A stretch of 64,000 bases of DNA, from NCBI GenBank assembly GCA_947561585.1, contig CANNZV010002529.1, positions 1 through 64,000 of the forward strand, read 5' to 3'. A program made the position numbers and the translations under genes. Source of the DNA: Caprella mutica. Taxonomy: Eukaryota > Arthropoda > Malacostraca > Amphipoda > Caprellidae. This document shows positions 32,557 through 43,854 of the stretch, piece by piece (the first letter of the stretch is position 1; every line of letters begins with the position of its first letter). The notes below the pieces were generated by a model. That model had not been told where the DNA came from. It saw only the letters and a list, made by a program, of their open reading frames with translations, and did no database searches.

Positions 32557-33072
32557 CACTCCTATGTGTTATACCAACTACTCGTGTAGGTTATACCAAC
32601 TACTCGTGTAGGTTATACCAACTGCTTGTGTAGGTTATACCAACTACTCGTGTAGGTTATACCAACTGCTTGTGTAGGTTATACCAACTACTCGTGTAGG
32701 TTATACCAACTACTCGTGTAGGTTACATTAACTACTCGTATAGGTGATATCAACTACTCATGTAGGTTATATCAACTACTCGTGTTGGTTATATCAACTA
32801 ATCGTGTAGGTTATACCAACTACTCGTGTAGGTTATACCAACTACTCGTGTAGGTTATACCAACTACTCGTGTAGGTTATACTAACTACTCGTGTAGGTT
32901 ATACTAACTACTCGTGTAGGTTATACCAACTACTCGTGTAGGTTATACCAACTACTCGTGTAGGTTACATTAACTACTCGTATAGGTGACATCAACTACT
33001 CGTGTAGGTTATATCAACTACTCGGTTAGGTTATATCAACTACTCGTGTTGGTTATATCAACTACTTGTAAA
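32557..33072. repeat. 22-bp minisatellite inside the insertion
   Basis: About 23 copies of a unit reading GTAGGTTATACCAACTACTC plus GT. Variants include ACTGCTTG, TTACATTA, TATATCAA and TTGGTTAT. A block around 32700-32760 recurs at 32941-33010 (TTACATTAACTACTCGTATA then GGTGA), indicating internal duplication. Confidence 0.92.
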
Positions 33073-33687
33073 CTAAGTAAATGTATATCAACTATTATAG
33101 TGTATGTTGAAATATCGGTCTGGTTAGCAGTACCAGACTTTTTACAAGACTTTTTCAGTCACTTTATTTACTCTATCAAATTATAATCTCGAGTTAGGTC
33201 CCGGTATCAATTAGATTAGACTATTTATTTTCTAGGACCAAATCTAACATGTTCACATTTATTTTCTACATTTACTTCTGTGATATGCATACTATTTTAA
33301 TTTTAAAAAATAATTGATCACCTAGACCTATCCTTGCTTTTTGAAATGTTTTCGATCCGATGAATTGATATATGGTTATCAGTTGTAAATTAATAGATTA
33401 GATTGAATAAGTAATCTCATCAGGTCAGTTTATAAATAAGTAGTTAGATGACATAAATAACTTTAAGTAATTAATTAACCTGGCTAGATTACAAAATATG
33501 ATAAATCTTTGATATGCTGCAATTGTACTATAACTTAATGAATAATAAATTAATGATAAAGCCTTTATCTTCTGAACCATATTTTAGAGCAATTCAGCTT
33601 ACTCATAGGCACTGATATTGAAATATGCTAATAGAATTACCAAGGTCAAATTGAAAACGAAATATAAACATTTAAGTTTTAGATTTA

Positions 33688-34420
33688 TTATTTAGAAGTA
33701 CAATTTGAATTCTCGTCACTTTCTTCCACGACTGTAGGTTGCCAATTCCTGAAATAAGGGATTCGTATATTAATATATATTGAATAGAAATTCACAGTAT
33801 CGTTCATATACATTATCAATAACATCACCTACTCTTTTTCCTTTTGTGATGAGATAGTGACAGCTTCGATATTCTTTTCATGTCTGGAATCCCTAAAAGC
33901 ATATGAAAAAGTAAGAGCTAATCATATTGCAAATACATATTTAAAAATCATCTAATATTTTCAAATACTTACTTAGACCTAGCATAATTGTTCCTGAACC
34001 ATTCAAAGGAATTGAAGAGGACTCCGATAGTTGATGACGTTGATCTACTTCATCAATTCTTCATCAAGATCTGAAAGTAGATTCAGAAAATATAGAAAAC
34101 CATATATTAATAAAGAAATGAAAAGAATTATTAACTGAGAATTCTTTCATATAGGTAAATTATTTATATAAAATGTTAAACTAATTATAAATCTTCAGAT
34201 GCAGTATAAATTTAGCTCTAATAAATGCAATGGATTTTTCTAGCTAATCCTCATAATTTTGTTCATTATACACTCATAATGTAGACTTTATTTAAATACC
34301 AAGAAAGTATAATATATCAAAAGGCTCACCTCTGGTTGGAGTGTTCTCACCCTGCTAAATCCCTGGACGGTGTTCTCCTCCGACTATCTCCCTGGATGGA
34401 GTTCTCCCAGTCATAGAAAA
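33688..34420 (-). pseudogene. Spliced ORF relic with four candidate exons, unknown protein
   Basis: Reading the minus strand, four blocks join with GT-AG boundaries: 34420-34330 (donor GTGAGC), 34070-33973 (acceptor CTACTTTCAG, donor GTAAGT), 33892-33829 (acceptor GCTTTTAG, donor GTGATG) and 33748-33688 (acceptor CCTTATTTCAG). Introns are about 259, 80 and 80 nt. From exon 2 on, one frame runs through both splice junctions (VDQRHQLSESSSIPL, then DMKRISKLSLSHHKRKKSR, then NWQPTVVEESDENSNCTSK) to TAA at 33690-33688, which overlaps an AATAAA signal. Exon 1 has an in-frame TAG, and the start of exon 2 needs a one-base frame change, so it looks broken. The product is Ser-rich, then basic, with an acidic tail. 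I do not recognise it. It could be the C-terminus of a transposon or host gene. Confidence 0.5.
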
Positions 34421-34421
34421 C

Positions 34422-34663
34422 TAGGGTCAAGTAGGTAAATTGCGGCACTTTAACTAACTGCGGTCTCTTATCTCAGAAACATTAATAACCATCATGACTT
34501 CAAGGCACTCGTGAAATGAATAGAATCTATCATAAATTGAGCTTAAATTATGATGTTCAACAATTCAGTATATAGCTAAACTAATTTCAGAATGATTTTG
34601 AGACTCTCTTAATAGGGTCACAATTAGAAATTAAAGAACCGAATTTGGCTGTGTAACCCTAAC
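34422..34663. mobile_element. hAT-like MITE, second family, diverged copy
   Basis: TAGGGTCAAGTAGGTAAATT followed by GCGGC at the left; GAATTTGGCTGTGTAACCCTA at the right is a decayed inverted end. The interior GAGACTCTCTTAATAGGGTC matches the copy at 25197. No target duplication seen. Confidence 0.65.
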
Positions 34664-34723
34664 TATAGGTACACCAACTAGTTTTAAAATATATAGATTA
34701 TCAGACCACTTTACTTAAGATAC

Positions 34724-34884
34724 TAGGATAAGTTCCGAAATATCGGACGGCTCCACATTTTCGGTCGCGTAAGAAAAACTATATTAAATTAACTTTTATT
34801 TTAATTAGCTATTAGGTAGCTATATACTATATTTCATACGTGACCGAAAATTTGAAATCGCCTGATAATTTGGAACTTACCCTA
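34724..34884. mobile_element. Small TIR element (TAGGNTAA family), copy 2
   Basis: The left end TAGGATAAGTTCCGAAATAT continues to CATTTTCGGTC. The right end GACCGAAAATTTGAAATCG continues to TGGAACTTACCCTA. Arms of about 45 bp pair imperfectly. Same family as 7154-7344. Confidence 0.7.
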
Positions 34885-35279
34885 TTCTGAGGACAGCGCA
34901 ATAACTGCCTATAATAACATATAATAATAATATAGGAAAATTAGTTTGGATATCAGTTTACAAACTGGAAGGCAGTAATCAAAATTTATTATTATAAAAG
35001 TTATATACTGATAATCAGCTCTTCAAATAACTACCTATATAAAGCCACCAAACTATCAATCACCAATATTTTAGAATATTTAGGCAGACATTTATCAATT
35101 CATTAATGGAATTAATTAATAATTAATAATCGATCGGCAGCGATAATACTATTTAATGCATATAACGCAATTGTTTGCACTTGAACTAAAATGGTATTGA
35201 GGAGCGTTCACATTCAACACGTAACACACTTGAAACAAGATTTGAACTGAAAAGTGTCAGCCGATTAATTGGCTTTGAG

Positions 35280-35720
35280 GAAAGCATAAGTTGCCACATA
35301 CTCATTTGATTGAACTCACACCTAAACTTAAAAAAAAAGTAGCACTAACTCTCATAGTAAGTTAATTTATACACCAGATAAATAAGATTAACAGTCTTTG
35401 TGGGTTACATTATCACACTATGTCATAGTTGTTTTGACTCTTACCTAAACTTACAAAAAAGTAGCGCCAACTCTCATAGTAAGTTAATTCATACACTGCA
35501 GAATACACTGGATTAGCAGTCTTTGTGGGTTACTATAACACACTATGTCATAGTTGATTTAACTCGCACCTAAACTTAAAAAAGTAGCGTCAACTCTCAT
35601 AGTAAGTTAATTCAAACACCAGATACATTGAATTGACAATCTTTGTGAGTTACTTCAACACACTATGTCATAGTTGTTTTAACATATGTTCAAACTCCCA
35701 AAATGTAACTCCAACTCTCA
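35280..35720. repeat. Diverged tandem repeat of about 119 bp
   Basis: Roughly 3.5 copies of a module containing CAACTCTCATAGTAAGTTAA, CAGTCTTTGTGGGTTAC and CACACTATGTCATAGTTG, near the right end of the 3.6-kb insertion. A partial module also occurs in the sister element at 31560-31680. Confidence 0.75.
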
Positions 35721-36238
35721 TAGTAAGTTGATTCAATCCATAAAATGATTTGAATTAACTATGTTTGGTGACACACACGTCATAGTTGTTTTGATACACA
35801 TGAAAACATGAATATAGTCAAACCAACTCACGTAATAAATTGATTCAAAGCATAAATTGTTGACCCATTAAATATGAGTAAACTTTTTTCTCTGTGTACT
35901 TTTCGAATTATTGTGTTATATTGGCCTTGACCTTGATTTTTGACCTTTAGCCTAATCACTCCAAAAATCTAACAAAATGGTTCGTGTATACTGACCAATC
36001 GTCCCGCCAAGTTCATGCAATATGGTTCTATTCTTTATGAGTTATAAATGACCATGACCTTGACCTTTGACCGGCTCGCTCCAAATATTCAACCAGAAGG
36101 TCACTGAGCATTGACCAATCGTTTAACCAAATTTCAGGCAATTTGGTTGAACGATTTTTTAAGTTATGCGAATAACAAGATAATAAAATAAATAAATTCC
36201 GTGTAAAATATGACCTTCCGCAAATTTGCGAAGGTAAC

Positions 36239-36671
36239 AAATTGCTTAGGGTGAGCGCCAGCATTTCAAATATTTAGAAAATCTCACAAAACTCACTTTT
36301 TTTCAAAAATATTTTTACACGTTGAAAATTGAGATAGGAAGCTGCATCAGTGATGAATACGATGTTTAGATGTCTTGCTACTTAAAAAAATATATATATT
36401 ATAGCATCAAACCCAACGCCAAATAATGGAACAAAACCACATGTTTTATACAAAATTTTATTATCATATTTATTCAATAAGTCATGCATCTCTTTTCTAA
36501 TTTAATTCATATCTTTAATCGAAATATGTACAAAATTAAATACCTTCATAAATGAATTTATTCTGCATTATAAGTTTCACCCTATCCATCCCCAACCACC
36601 TGACCATGAATGGTAAATAATCTATATTAGATTAAAATTATTTAACCTTTAAAATAAAGTTTTGGGCTACA
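36239..36671. other. AT-rich spacer
   Basis: About 430 bp between the GACC repeat and the minus-strand pseudogene. Nothing recognised. Confidence 0.5.
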
Positions 36672-36911
36672 TTACCATGTTTGAGTTTTACATTTTAACA
36701 GACCTGGCAACTACTAAAATTGATGCCTCAGTGACCATTTTATTTGCCTCTCAACAGTTTGACTGTGACATGGAAACTGAAGAATTGATGATGGATTTTT
36801 CCGATTTAAAATGTTTTCAATTACATCTTCAGTTGATAGATGCTTGGTAATTGGAGGCTCTGGCAGCTCACATAGCTTCCAATCAATCAATTCATAACAA
36901 CTTTTAGCCAA
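36672..36911 (-). pseudogene. Fragment of an uncharacterised invertebrate protein family (PCH-Q-x-VER motif)
   Basis: The minus-strand ORF 36911-36714 encodes CYELIDWKLCELPEPPITKH, then LSTEDVIENIL, then LQFPCHSQTVERQIK. Directly after, the original frame is lost, but the next frame reads VTEASILVVARSVKM to a stop at about 36672, so a one-base frameshift splits the motif. From memory, an EPP-x-T segment followed by PCH-x-Q-x-VER and VTEAS typifies a multi-copy family of unknown function in invertebrate genomes, possibly transposon-linked. Only about 80 codons remain, so it is a relic. The short plus-strand ORF on the opposite strand is a shadow. Confidence 0.6.
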
Positions 36912-36974
36912 AAAAATTGATTTTTGAAACTTTGAAGGATTTCAATTCACCAGCTGAAACTGGAGCCTCAAGAA

Positions 36975-37135
36975 TCCTTTTCCGGTGCGCGGAAGATTCC
37001 ATTGAGGAAAATTTCACTGCTGAAAGTTCCAGTGGGGAAATTCCACTGTGGAAAGTTCCACTGAGGAATATTCCACTTAGGAAAATTCCACTGCGGAAAG
37101 TTCCACAAGGAAAATTCCACTGAGGAAAATTCCAC
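36975..37135 (+). repeat. 15-bp tandem repeat, array 1 of a paralogous pair
   Basis: About 10 units of GGAAAATTCCACTGA or GGAAAGTTCCACTGC. The left border GTGCGCGGAAGATTCCATTG and the right border TTCCACTAAACAAAATCCAA match the borders of the array at 51035 closely, so both derive from one duplicated or transposed locus. Confidence 0.85.
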
Positions 37136-37372
37136 TAAACAAAATCCAATATTAAAAAAATAACCAGCAACTTTTTCCTAGGATTTCCTTCTCCATCCTA
37201 ATACTCGAATTCTTTCAATGTTGTCATGTGGCATACTCAAAATTAGATTCTCAAGATGGGCAAAATAATAATTTTATCAATTAGTGTATCTACTACCTTC
37301 TTGCACCTACTATTGAGAAATCTTAATCTTATTGAATAGAAATGGATATGGATATTTAGGTAGCCGGTAAAT

Positions 37373-37528
37373 TGCTCGAAAGACTATTGCTCGAAAACAA
37401 TTGCTCGAAAAACAATTGATTGAAAACAACTGCTCGAAAGACAATTGCTTGAAAACAACTGCTCGAAAGACAATTGCTTTAAAACAATTGCTCGAAAAAC
37501 AATTACTCGAAAGAAAATTGCTTTAATG
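37373..37528. repeat. 14/15-bp tandem repeat
   Basis: About 10 units alternating between 14 and 15 bp, such as CGAAAACAATTGCT and CGAAAGACAATTGCT. Diverged. Confidence 0.8.
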
Positions 37529-38657
37529 AACTTTGAACAATCAGATTTGCAAATATTAGTTAGATGAAATCTTCATAACTCAATTGTGTTTTGCCATCTT
37601 TCCAGGATTTATCTTCAGTGTATATATGTTTTTAACCAGCTCAAACATGAGAACATCATAATTAAAGAATTTCACATAATAGAAACTATTACACCAAAAT
37701 TGAAGTTAAATGTACTTTTTTCTATTAGTTTCTTACACTCAAAGGGAATGAATGATAACAATCAGACGGAATAAATTGAATACAAATTTCAATTCATAAT
37801 TAGTGCACCATTAGAGAAATTAGGGAATAAATTCTTTGATATTAAAATTGTTATAATGATAGTAGGAACGATTATTCCTATTAAATACCTAGATTCAAGA
37901 TGAAATAATATTAAGAATATAATAGAATTTGAGTAAAAAAAATGATGTGTAGCTAGACCTGCACTCTTATAGAAAGATAATAAACAAACCAATTAGTAGA
38001 AGTTCATTTCTTGAAATCTTACTGAAATTAAATTAAATTAAAAACAAATCTATGAAAATATCTTCTAGTTAGAAACAGTGTAATTCAAGAAAAAAAACCA
38101 ATATACATAAATAAAAATGTAGATTTCTTCTTTCATTACTCATTGCACAAAAAATAAAGGCAATGTTGAAGTAATAAAATAAACCAAGGAAAAAAGGAAG
38201 CAAAGATACATGTTAATTCTTAAACCCTCCACTGCTTTTTTTATTAAATGGTGTACATTATATTATCTTAATTCTGTCAATCTCCCTAATAAATAATATC
38301 CCTAGAAACTCCTTTTTTCGTATTTCTTCTCCCCGTCCATTTGATTGCCTGCAAACCGCGAGTAATTTCTCACTCTAACTGCTCCTCATCAAAGAAATGA
38401 GTGTCGTCAGTGTTGTGAAACTCTACGGTAGTTAATTACATCAAATGGCTGTGTGCTGAGCAATGACATGACATTTACAGCGGAGGATAGAATTAAGGTG
38501 GGACCATAGAAGATTATGTGAGGTCTTGTTTAATATTCAGTTTCCCATATAGAAATATTGCATAAAGTTCACGCAGACAAATAGTAAAATTTAATTTACA
38601 AGAACCTCGAATCATTTATACAGATTAAAATTATACTTATAAATTAAAATGATAGCA
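37529..38657. other. AT-rich DNA without genes
   Basis: About 1.1 kb. AAGGTGGGACCATAGAAGAT at about 38494 is a lone relative of the sequence amplified in the 35-bp and 40-bp arrays. Short ORFs here lack recognisable domains. Confidence 0.5.
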
Positions 38658-38752
38658 TCCCAGGTAGCAATTTTTTTGGGCCAATATTAGGACAACATTG
38701 GTAATATTGGGACAACATTGGCCCGAGAATCATTTGCTACCTGGGATATAAA
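38658..38752. mobile_element. Very short TIR element (about 95 bp)
   Basis: Ends ATCCCAGGTAGCAA and TTGCTACCTGGGAT are perfect 14-bp inverted repeats. The core has GGACAACATTGGTAATATTG, then GGGACAACATTGGCCC. The ACAACATTG/AATATTG words are the same as those amplified in the 22-bp array at 43034. Confidence 0.75.
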
Positions 38753-39848
38753 TAATAGTTTGATTCATTTATTTAATAATCATTTTAATTAATGTTGATG
38801 TAATATAAACTGCTACTTAAAAAGGTTGATGCTTTAAGTTAGGTAATTAAGTTGGAGTTATGGCAACTAAATTGATCTAATTAATTATCTATCATATCTA
38901 GTAAATACTCATTAACTAGCAATATATCTATTCGATATTATTACACACTTTCCTAAGATATTGTTTCCTGCAAACAATTCCAAATCATGTGTATACCATA
39001 TATATTTCTGATAGTGGATACCTTTATGTATTACATGTTATTAAAATTAGAGAGATGGTAATTTACTTGTGGTCAATACATTTTATGAGTATGGTATTTG
39101 ACATGTGTTTAAGAATATGGGAAATAAAATGTGAATAACATATATGCTAAAAGTATGACTGTATGATAAATGACTTGTTGCTATGAATATCGTAAACTAC
39201 ATATGGTAAACACCTGTTATATTTAAGGTAATTGAAATGCTGCTATGAATTTGGTAAATTTAAATAAAGTTAACACCTGTTATAAGTATGGTAATTAGCT
39301 TGTGGATGTGTTTAGGTTACTTAGATATGTATACAATCTCTATTTGATAGGGTTTCCATAATATGATTTTAATATGGAATAACCAAATATTACTTATGTG
39401 TTTAATGTATTAATACACATTCTCTTTCGATATTATTACACTTTTTTTTTATAGATATTGAATTTATTTATTGAAAATGAATATAACTAAATAGATGTAA
39501 TAAAAATGAAAAACTGATTAAATCAAATCTATTCTAATTCTATATAATTATATTATAACATTAATTTAAATATTTTCTAACATATTAATAACATCACCAT
39601 ATTTCAGTTAATTTAAGTAGGTTGGAAATACTTTCATTTCAAATCGTCAGAGTGTATATATTTTTTTAACAGTTTCAAGCTATTAAAAGTTTCGTGAAAA
39701 GTTCTGGAATCGAAGTGAGATAGGTTTCTGATATCAAGTTTCATACATCTAAAAAATGTACGATTAGAAAGATAGTTTATCAGTATTGTGAAAAAAAAGA
39801 TATATTTTGTTTTAGTGTGATAAGAATACCTCACTCTTAAAAGACTTC
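38753..39848. other. AT-rich DNA without genes
   Basis: About 1.1 kb. Between 39050 and 39310 a diverged motif (TATGGTAATT, AACACCTGTTATA) recurs two to three times. No gene seen. Confidence 0.45.
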
Positions 39849-40107
39849 TCTGAAAAAAAATAGTGTTGGAGTAACTAGTTTTTAGAGTTTTTCAAGTAAA
39901 TTTGATCTTCGTACGGATCAATTTCTACTACGAAACACTGGGCAAATTGACCTTTATTCTGTCCTTTAACCAAAACTCGGTATATGATGGCAATGCCGTA
40001 CTCGCATCTTTGTTTTATTTGCACTTATGTTCAGTTTTTTTATTTGTTTTTCAACTTCAGATTTTACTTTTCTGATATTACTTTTATTCCTTACTTTTCC
40101 AACACTA
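39849..40107. mobile_element. Possible TIR element
   Basis: AATAGTGTTGGAGTAACTAG on the left and ACTTTTCCAACACTAG on the right are approximately inverted. About 260 bp, no ORF, no clear duplication. Confidence 0.35.
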
Positions 40108-41732
40108 GTCTAATGAAGTATTCAATATATGTTGGAGAAAATTCAATATAAAAGTGTTCTCGTGTACCACTGGTGCTACATGATGCAGGTTGAGCAACTT
40201 AGCTGTGTACCATATATGGCGCGTGTTGTGGTGGAAGTGTTAATGGTCATATTGATCATTTGAGTAAACGGGGTGAACAATTAAATTGACCAGTATAGAT
40301 AGTCCCTCTGACTCGCTATTTTCTTTGTGTGTTTGTATAATTTATTATTCATATATTCACCAATATGGATGCTTAGAGTTAATACAATAATGAAAGTTTA
40401 ACCTGATCAGTTTTTGTTGCTTTCACCACTTCAGATTTAGCTTTTGAAATGAATTAATCGAATTGAATCAATTCAAATTAATTCGACTGGTTTGGTACTA
40501 CGTAAATGAAATACTTTGGTACTAATTGAATTCCTGGTTGGAAATAATTTGCAATTACAATAAAAGTTAACGTTTTTTAGGTGTTCTAATTAGAATTCAG
40601 TTGAAAATAATGATTATGTGATAATATAAAGTAGTGAAAATAAAAGATGAAAGCTAGACATTGATCGTCCATAACGGTTGATAGTTATCGTATTTTTTCT
40701 CCCATGTTTATGAAGTTTATATAATAAATCACAGTTTATCGATGGCATATTGTTTGTGATTAAGGTTAACCGTAATTAAGGATTAATTTTTCTGTTAAAT
40801 TGTTTATAAAATCCGCTGGCATTAAATGTATTTTAACACATTTTTACTGATAGGATACTATGCTGTACTAAAAATATGCTAAGATGGAATTAAAAGAACA
40901 TAAGTAAATTACTTACCTCCAGCGTACAATAATACATTAACTTATCCTAAGTGATTCATGAGTGATCTTATACAATAATTATCTCTAAAAGTACTTTAAA
41001 GTTTGTACTTAAATTGCTTATTTATTTATTTCGTTATTTATCATCTTGTTATTCGCATAACTGAAAAAATGGTCAAATATATTCAATTTTTTTCTTACCA
41101 GTTTCCTGCAACAAGTTATTTAAATCTATTCCCTTACATAGTTATTTATTATATCTTAGGAATTTTTTTTATCCGTTCTACCTCCTTTTTAGCAATGATT
41201 TGCATATATGATTATACGAATAAGTTTAATTTAATTCCTAAACAATTTCATAATAATTATTTATTACAGACTCTCATCTCATCAATCCTAGCCTCCTTTA
41301 GAAAAACGTGGTTTTCACAATATGTCACTGGCTCTAGTCGTCTCAAACATTGATTTAAAAACGTAATAACAGCGTCCCAATACGTGACATTATACACCCA
41401 ATGTTATAACAACATATTGTACCAACATTAATTGTTATTGTAACAGTATTGGGACAATCTGTTTCCCAGAGGAACATTTTGGCCAGGATATACGCTGCTG
41501 GATAATTCCCATCTCAATATTTGGATTTTGAATTCGAAGTCGAGTGTAAAGAACGAAAAAGAATTCGACAGAGTAATTCGAAAGTAAACTCTTGAACGGG
41601 AGGCTGTTTGTCTTAGCGCTTATAGTTGTGATGAAGATGATGCACTGGTGGTATGGAACAAACATGGAGGGGAGAAGAATGATATTGAGAAAAAAGGATA
41701 CTGAGTGCTACTAAACCAGTTTAAAGAGTATT
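40108..41732. other. AT-rich DNA with repeat fragments
   Basis: ATTTATCATCTTGTTATTCG at about 41037 is a lone end of the GACC repeat, on the minus strand. CAATGTTATAACAACATATT, then GTAACAGTATTGGGACAATC (about 41400-41460), resembles the 43-kb array words. ORFs at 41003-41353 (+) and 41435-41665 (-) show no recognisable domain. Confidence 0.4.
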
Positions 41733-41993
41733 ATTACCTTCGAAATTATTTAAAGAATGTTTGCTTCTTCTGGCTTATGAAAAAAAAAATCAATAACTCA
41801 AGAAAGAATTCTACAAAATTGCCTGAAATTTGGTTGGACGATTGGTCTATATCTAGGAACCATTTGGCTAGATTTTGGGAGTGATCGAGTAAAAGGTCAA
41901 GGTCATTTTATAACTCAAGGATTATTGGATGGCAAAGGTCATTCATAAGCGGCGATGAAGGTATGCACTCTACGAGTGCCTCCCATTATCTAG
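41733..41993 (-). repeat. GACC-rich dispersed repeat, copy 4 (internally deleted)
   Basis: Starts ATTACCTTCGAAATTATT, has one GATCGAGTAAAAGGTCAAGG module and ends GAAGGTATGCACTCTACGAG, then CCATTATCTAGTT. Shorter than copies 1 and 2. Confidence 0.7.
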
Positions 41994-42574
41994 TTATATC
42001 AATATTATAATAAAAAATGAGAAATAGTTGTTAGAAGTTACTATAGGATTTAAAAATTGCATAAAACGGAAACTATAACTCAACGCAATCTTCTGATATT
42101 GAATTAATAAATTTTTTTAGATGCAATTGATTCTCAGATATATTGTGTTTCAAATTTAGATAATGACTCAACAGTATAGATTACCATCGATTGATTGATC
42201 ATCATATATCATTTAACATCGAATTATTTATTATTATATATTAATAATTATCCTATTTTTCACATTAACTTTTATTTATTTATTATTTAATAGTGTACAA
42301 AGGTATTGAAACCTCTTTGAATTACTATAATTAATAAATTACAGTAAAATTTCATCATGGACCAAACTCAGACTTTAACTCATGTTTAGTAAATGAAGTT
42401 CAAAGTAAAAATGGTTTCATATCGTGATTGAGTTAATTAAAGAAAAGGTAAATGATATGTATATAAAATAATTATTTTGTTATAATGAAAATGAATTGAT
42501 AATTATTGATACAATTCATGATTAATCTATTTTCATTTTAGACAGAAAATAACCCTCGCAAATGAGCAATGTAC
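41994..42574. other. AT-rich DNA, nothing recognised
   Basis: About 580 bp with no ORF or repeat of note. Confidence 0.55.
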
Positions 42575-42890
42575 CAGTGCATTTTCAGTGAATTTTCAGT
42601 GCACTTTCAGTGCATTCTCAGTGCCTTTTTAATGCAATTTCAATGCAATTCCAGTGCATTTTCAGTGAATTTTCAGTACAATTTCAGTTAATTTTCAGTG
42701 AATTCTCAGCGCATTTTCAGTGCATTTTCAGTGTAATTTCAGTGCCTTTTCAGTGCATTTTCAGTAAATTTTCAGTGCATTTTCAGTGTAATTTCAGTGC
42801 ATTTTCAGTGACTCTTCAGTGCATTTTCACTGCAATTTCAGTGAATTTTCAGTGTCTTTTCAGTGCATTTTTAGTGCCTTTTCAATGCAA
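42575..42890. repeat. 11-bp minisatellite
   Basis: About 28 diverged copies of CAGTGCATTTT (variants CAGTGAATTTT, CAGTGTAATTT, CAGTGCCTTTT). The plus-strand ORF over it is a by-product. Confidence 0.92.
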
Positions 42891-43033
42891 TTCCTATGCT
42901 ATGTAAAACAGTACACTCGCTAATGCAGGACTAAAGAGACACAGATAATATTACGCTTCTTTTCTATTTAACAAGGGAACAATAAATCAAATTTATGGAT
43001 GTACCTCAGAATAAAATTGGAATAAAGATCAAT

Positions 43034-43520
43034 TGCTACATTGTTCCTTGTGGCAATGTTGCAACAATATTAATGCAACATTGGGCCAATATTGTCACAA
43101 CATTATGCAAATATTGCAAACAACATTGCCCCACTATTGTTACAACATTGTTCAAATATTGTTACAACATTGCCCCAATATTGTTACAACATTGTCACAA
43201 TATTGTTACAACATTATCACAATATTGTTACAACAATGTCACAATGTTGTTACAAAAATTTCACAATGTTGTTACAATATTGTCACAATGTTGTTACAAT
43301 ATTGTCACAATGTTGTTACAATATTGTCACAATGTTGTTACAATATTGTCACAATGTTGTTACAATATTGTCCCAATGTTGTTACAATATTGTCACAATG
43401 TTGTTACAATATTGTCACAATGTTGTTACAATATTGTCACAATGTTGTTACAATATTGTCCCAATGTGTTGTTTCAACATTGGGACAGTATTGTAACAAT
43501 AGTGTCCCATTGTTGCCCAA
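43034..43520. repeat. 22-bp minisatellite with palindromic core
   Basis: About 20 copies of a 22-bp unit made of ACAATGTTGTTACAATATTG plus TC. ACAATATTGT is a perfect palindrome and ACAATGTTGT a near one. Three overlapping plus-strand ORFs (209, 176 and 134 codons) arise from the repeat and are not genes. The edges carry GCAACATTGGGCCAATATTG and CAACATTGGGACAGTATTG, as in the short TIR element at 38658. Confidence 0.92.
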
Positions 43521-43646
43521 ATATTGCACCAAAACTAAGCGACATATTGGCTTCTTTGTCTGAAATTCGAATTTCAGACTTTTCAACTTTTGGAAATCAT
43601 TTAAGGAACAATTTTCTTTTTTAAATAAATTAAATCAAGTCTACCT

Positions 43647-43854
43647 ATGGTCCACTTAACTATATAGTTATGGTCCACTTAACTATATAGTTATGGTACA
43701 CTTAACTATATAGTTATGGTACACTTAACTATATAGTTAAGTAGACCATGGTCTACTTAACTATATAGTTAAGTAAACCATGGTCTACTTAACTATATAG
43801 TTAAGTAAACCATGGTCTACTTAACTATATAGTAAAGTAAACCATGGTCTACCT
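43647..43854. repeat. Palindromic tandem repeat (23-bp then 32-bp units)
   Basis: Four 23-bp units with ATGGTCCACTTAACTATATA, then three 32-bp units with CCATGGTCTACTTAACTATA. The junction forms a perfect 52-bp palindrome at 43723-43774 centred on CCATGG, with 26-bp arms. Strong cruciform potential. Confidence 0.9.

Larger units (their letters stand above)
32267..35897. mobile_element. 3.6-kb TIR-bounded insertion (ACAGAGAAA family, copy 2)
   Basis: Starts ACACAGAGAAAGGATTAG and ends TTTTTTCTCTGTGT, with AC (or TAC) repeated at the junctions, so the target duplication is only 2-3 bp and ambiguous. It contains a 22-bp array, a minus-strand spliced ORF relic (33688-34420), a hAT-like MITE, a small TIR element and a roughly 119-bp tandem repeat near the right end. 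Whether the ORF relic is the element's own gene or a passenger is not decided by the sequence. Confidence 0.6.
32041..36238 (+). repeat. GACC-rich dispersed repeat, copy 3, split by an insertion
   Basis: The left part (32041-32266) runs CCGCCGCTTTTACTCGTTCC to TTTGGTTGAATAC. The right part (35898-36238) resumes ACTTTTCGAATTATTG and ends GCAAATTTGCGAAGGTAA. The join reconstructs the module seen uninterrupted in copies 1 and 4, so the intervening 3.6 kb is a later insertion. Confidence 0.8.

Noticed and set aside
41003..41353. 116-codon hydrophobic plus-strand ORF
   Set aside because: AT-rich hydrophobic translation with no domain. It also overlaps a fragment of the GACC repeat end.
42995..43624. 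Three overlapping plus-strand ORFs (134-209 codons) rich in cysteine and asparagine
   Set aside because: All are readings of the 22-bp array; three frames are open together.
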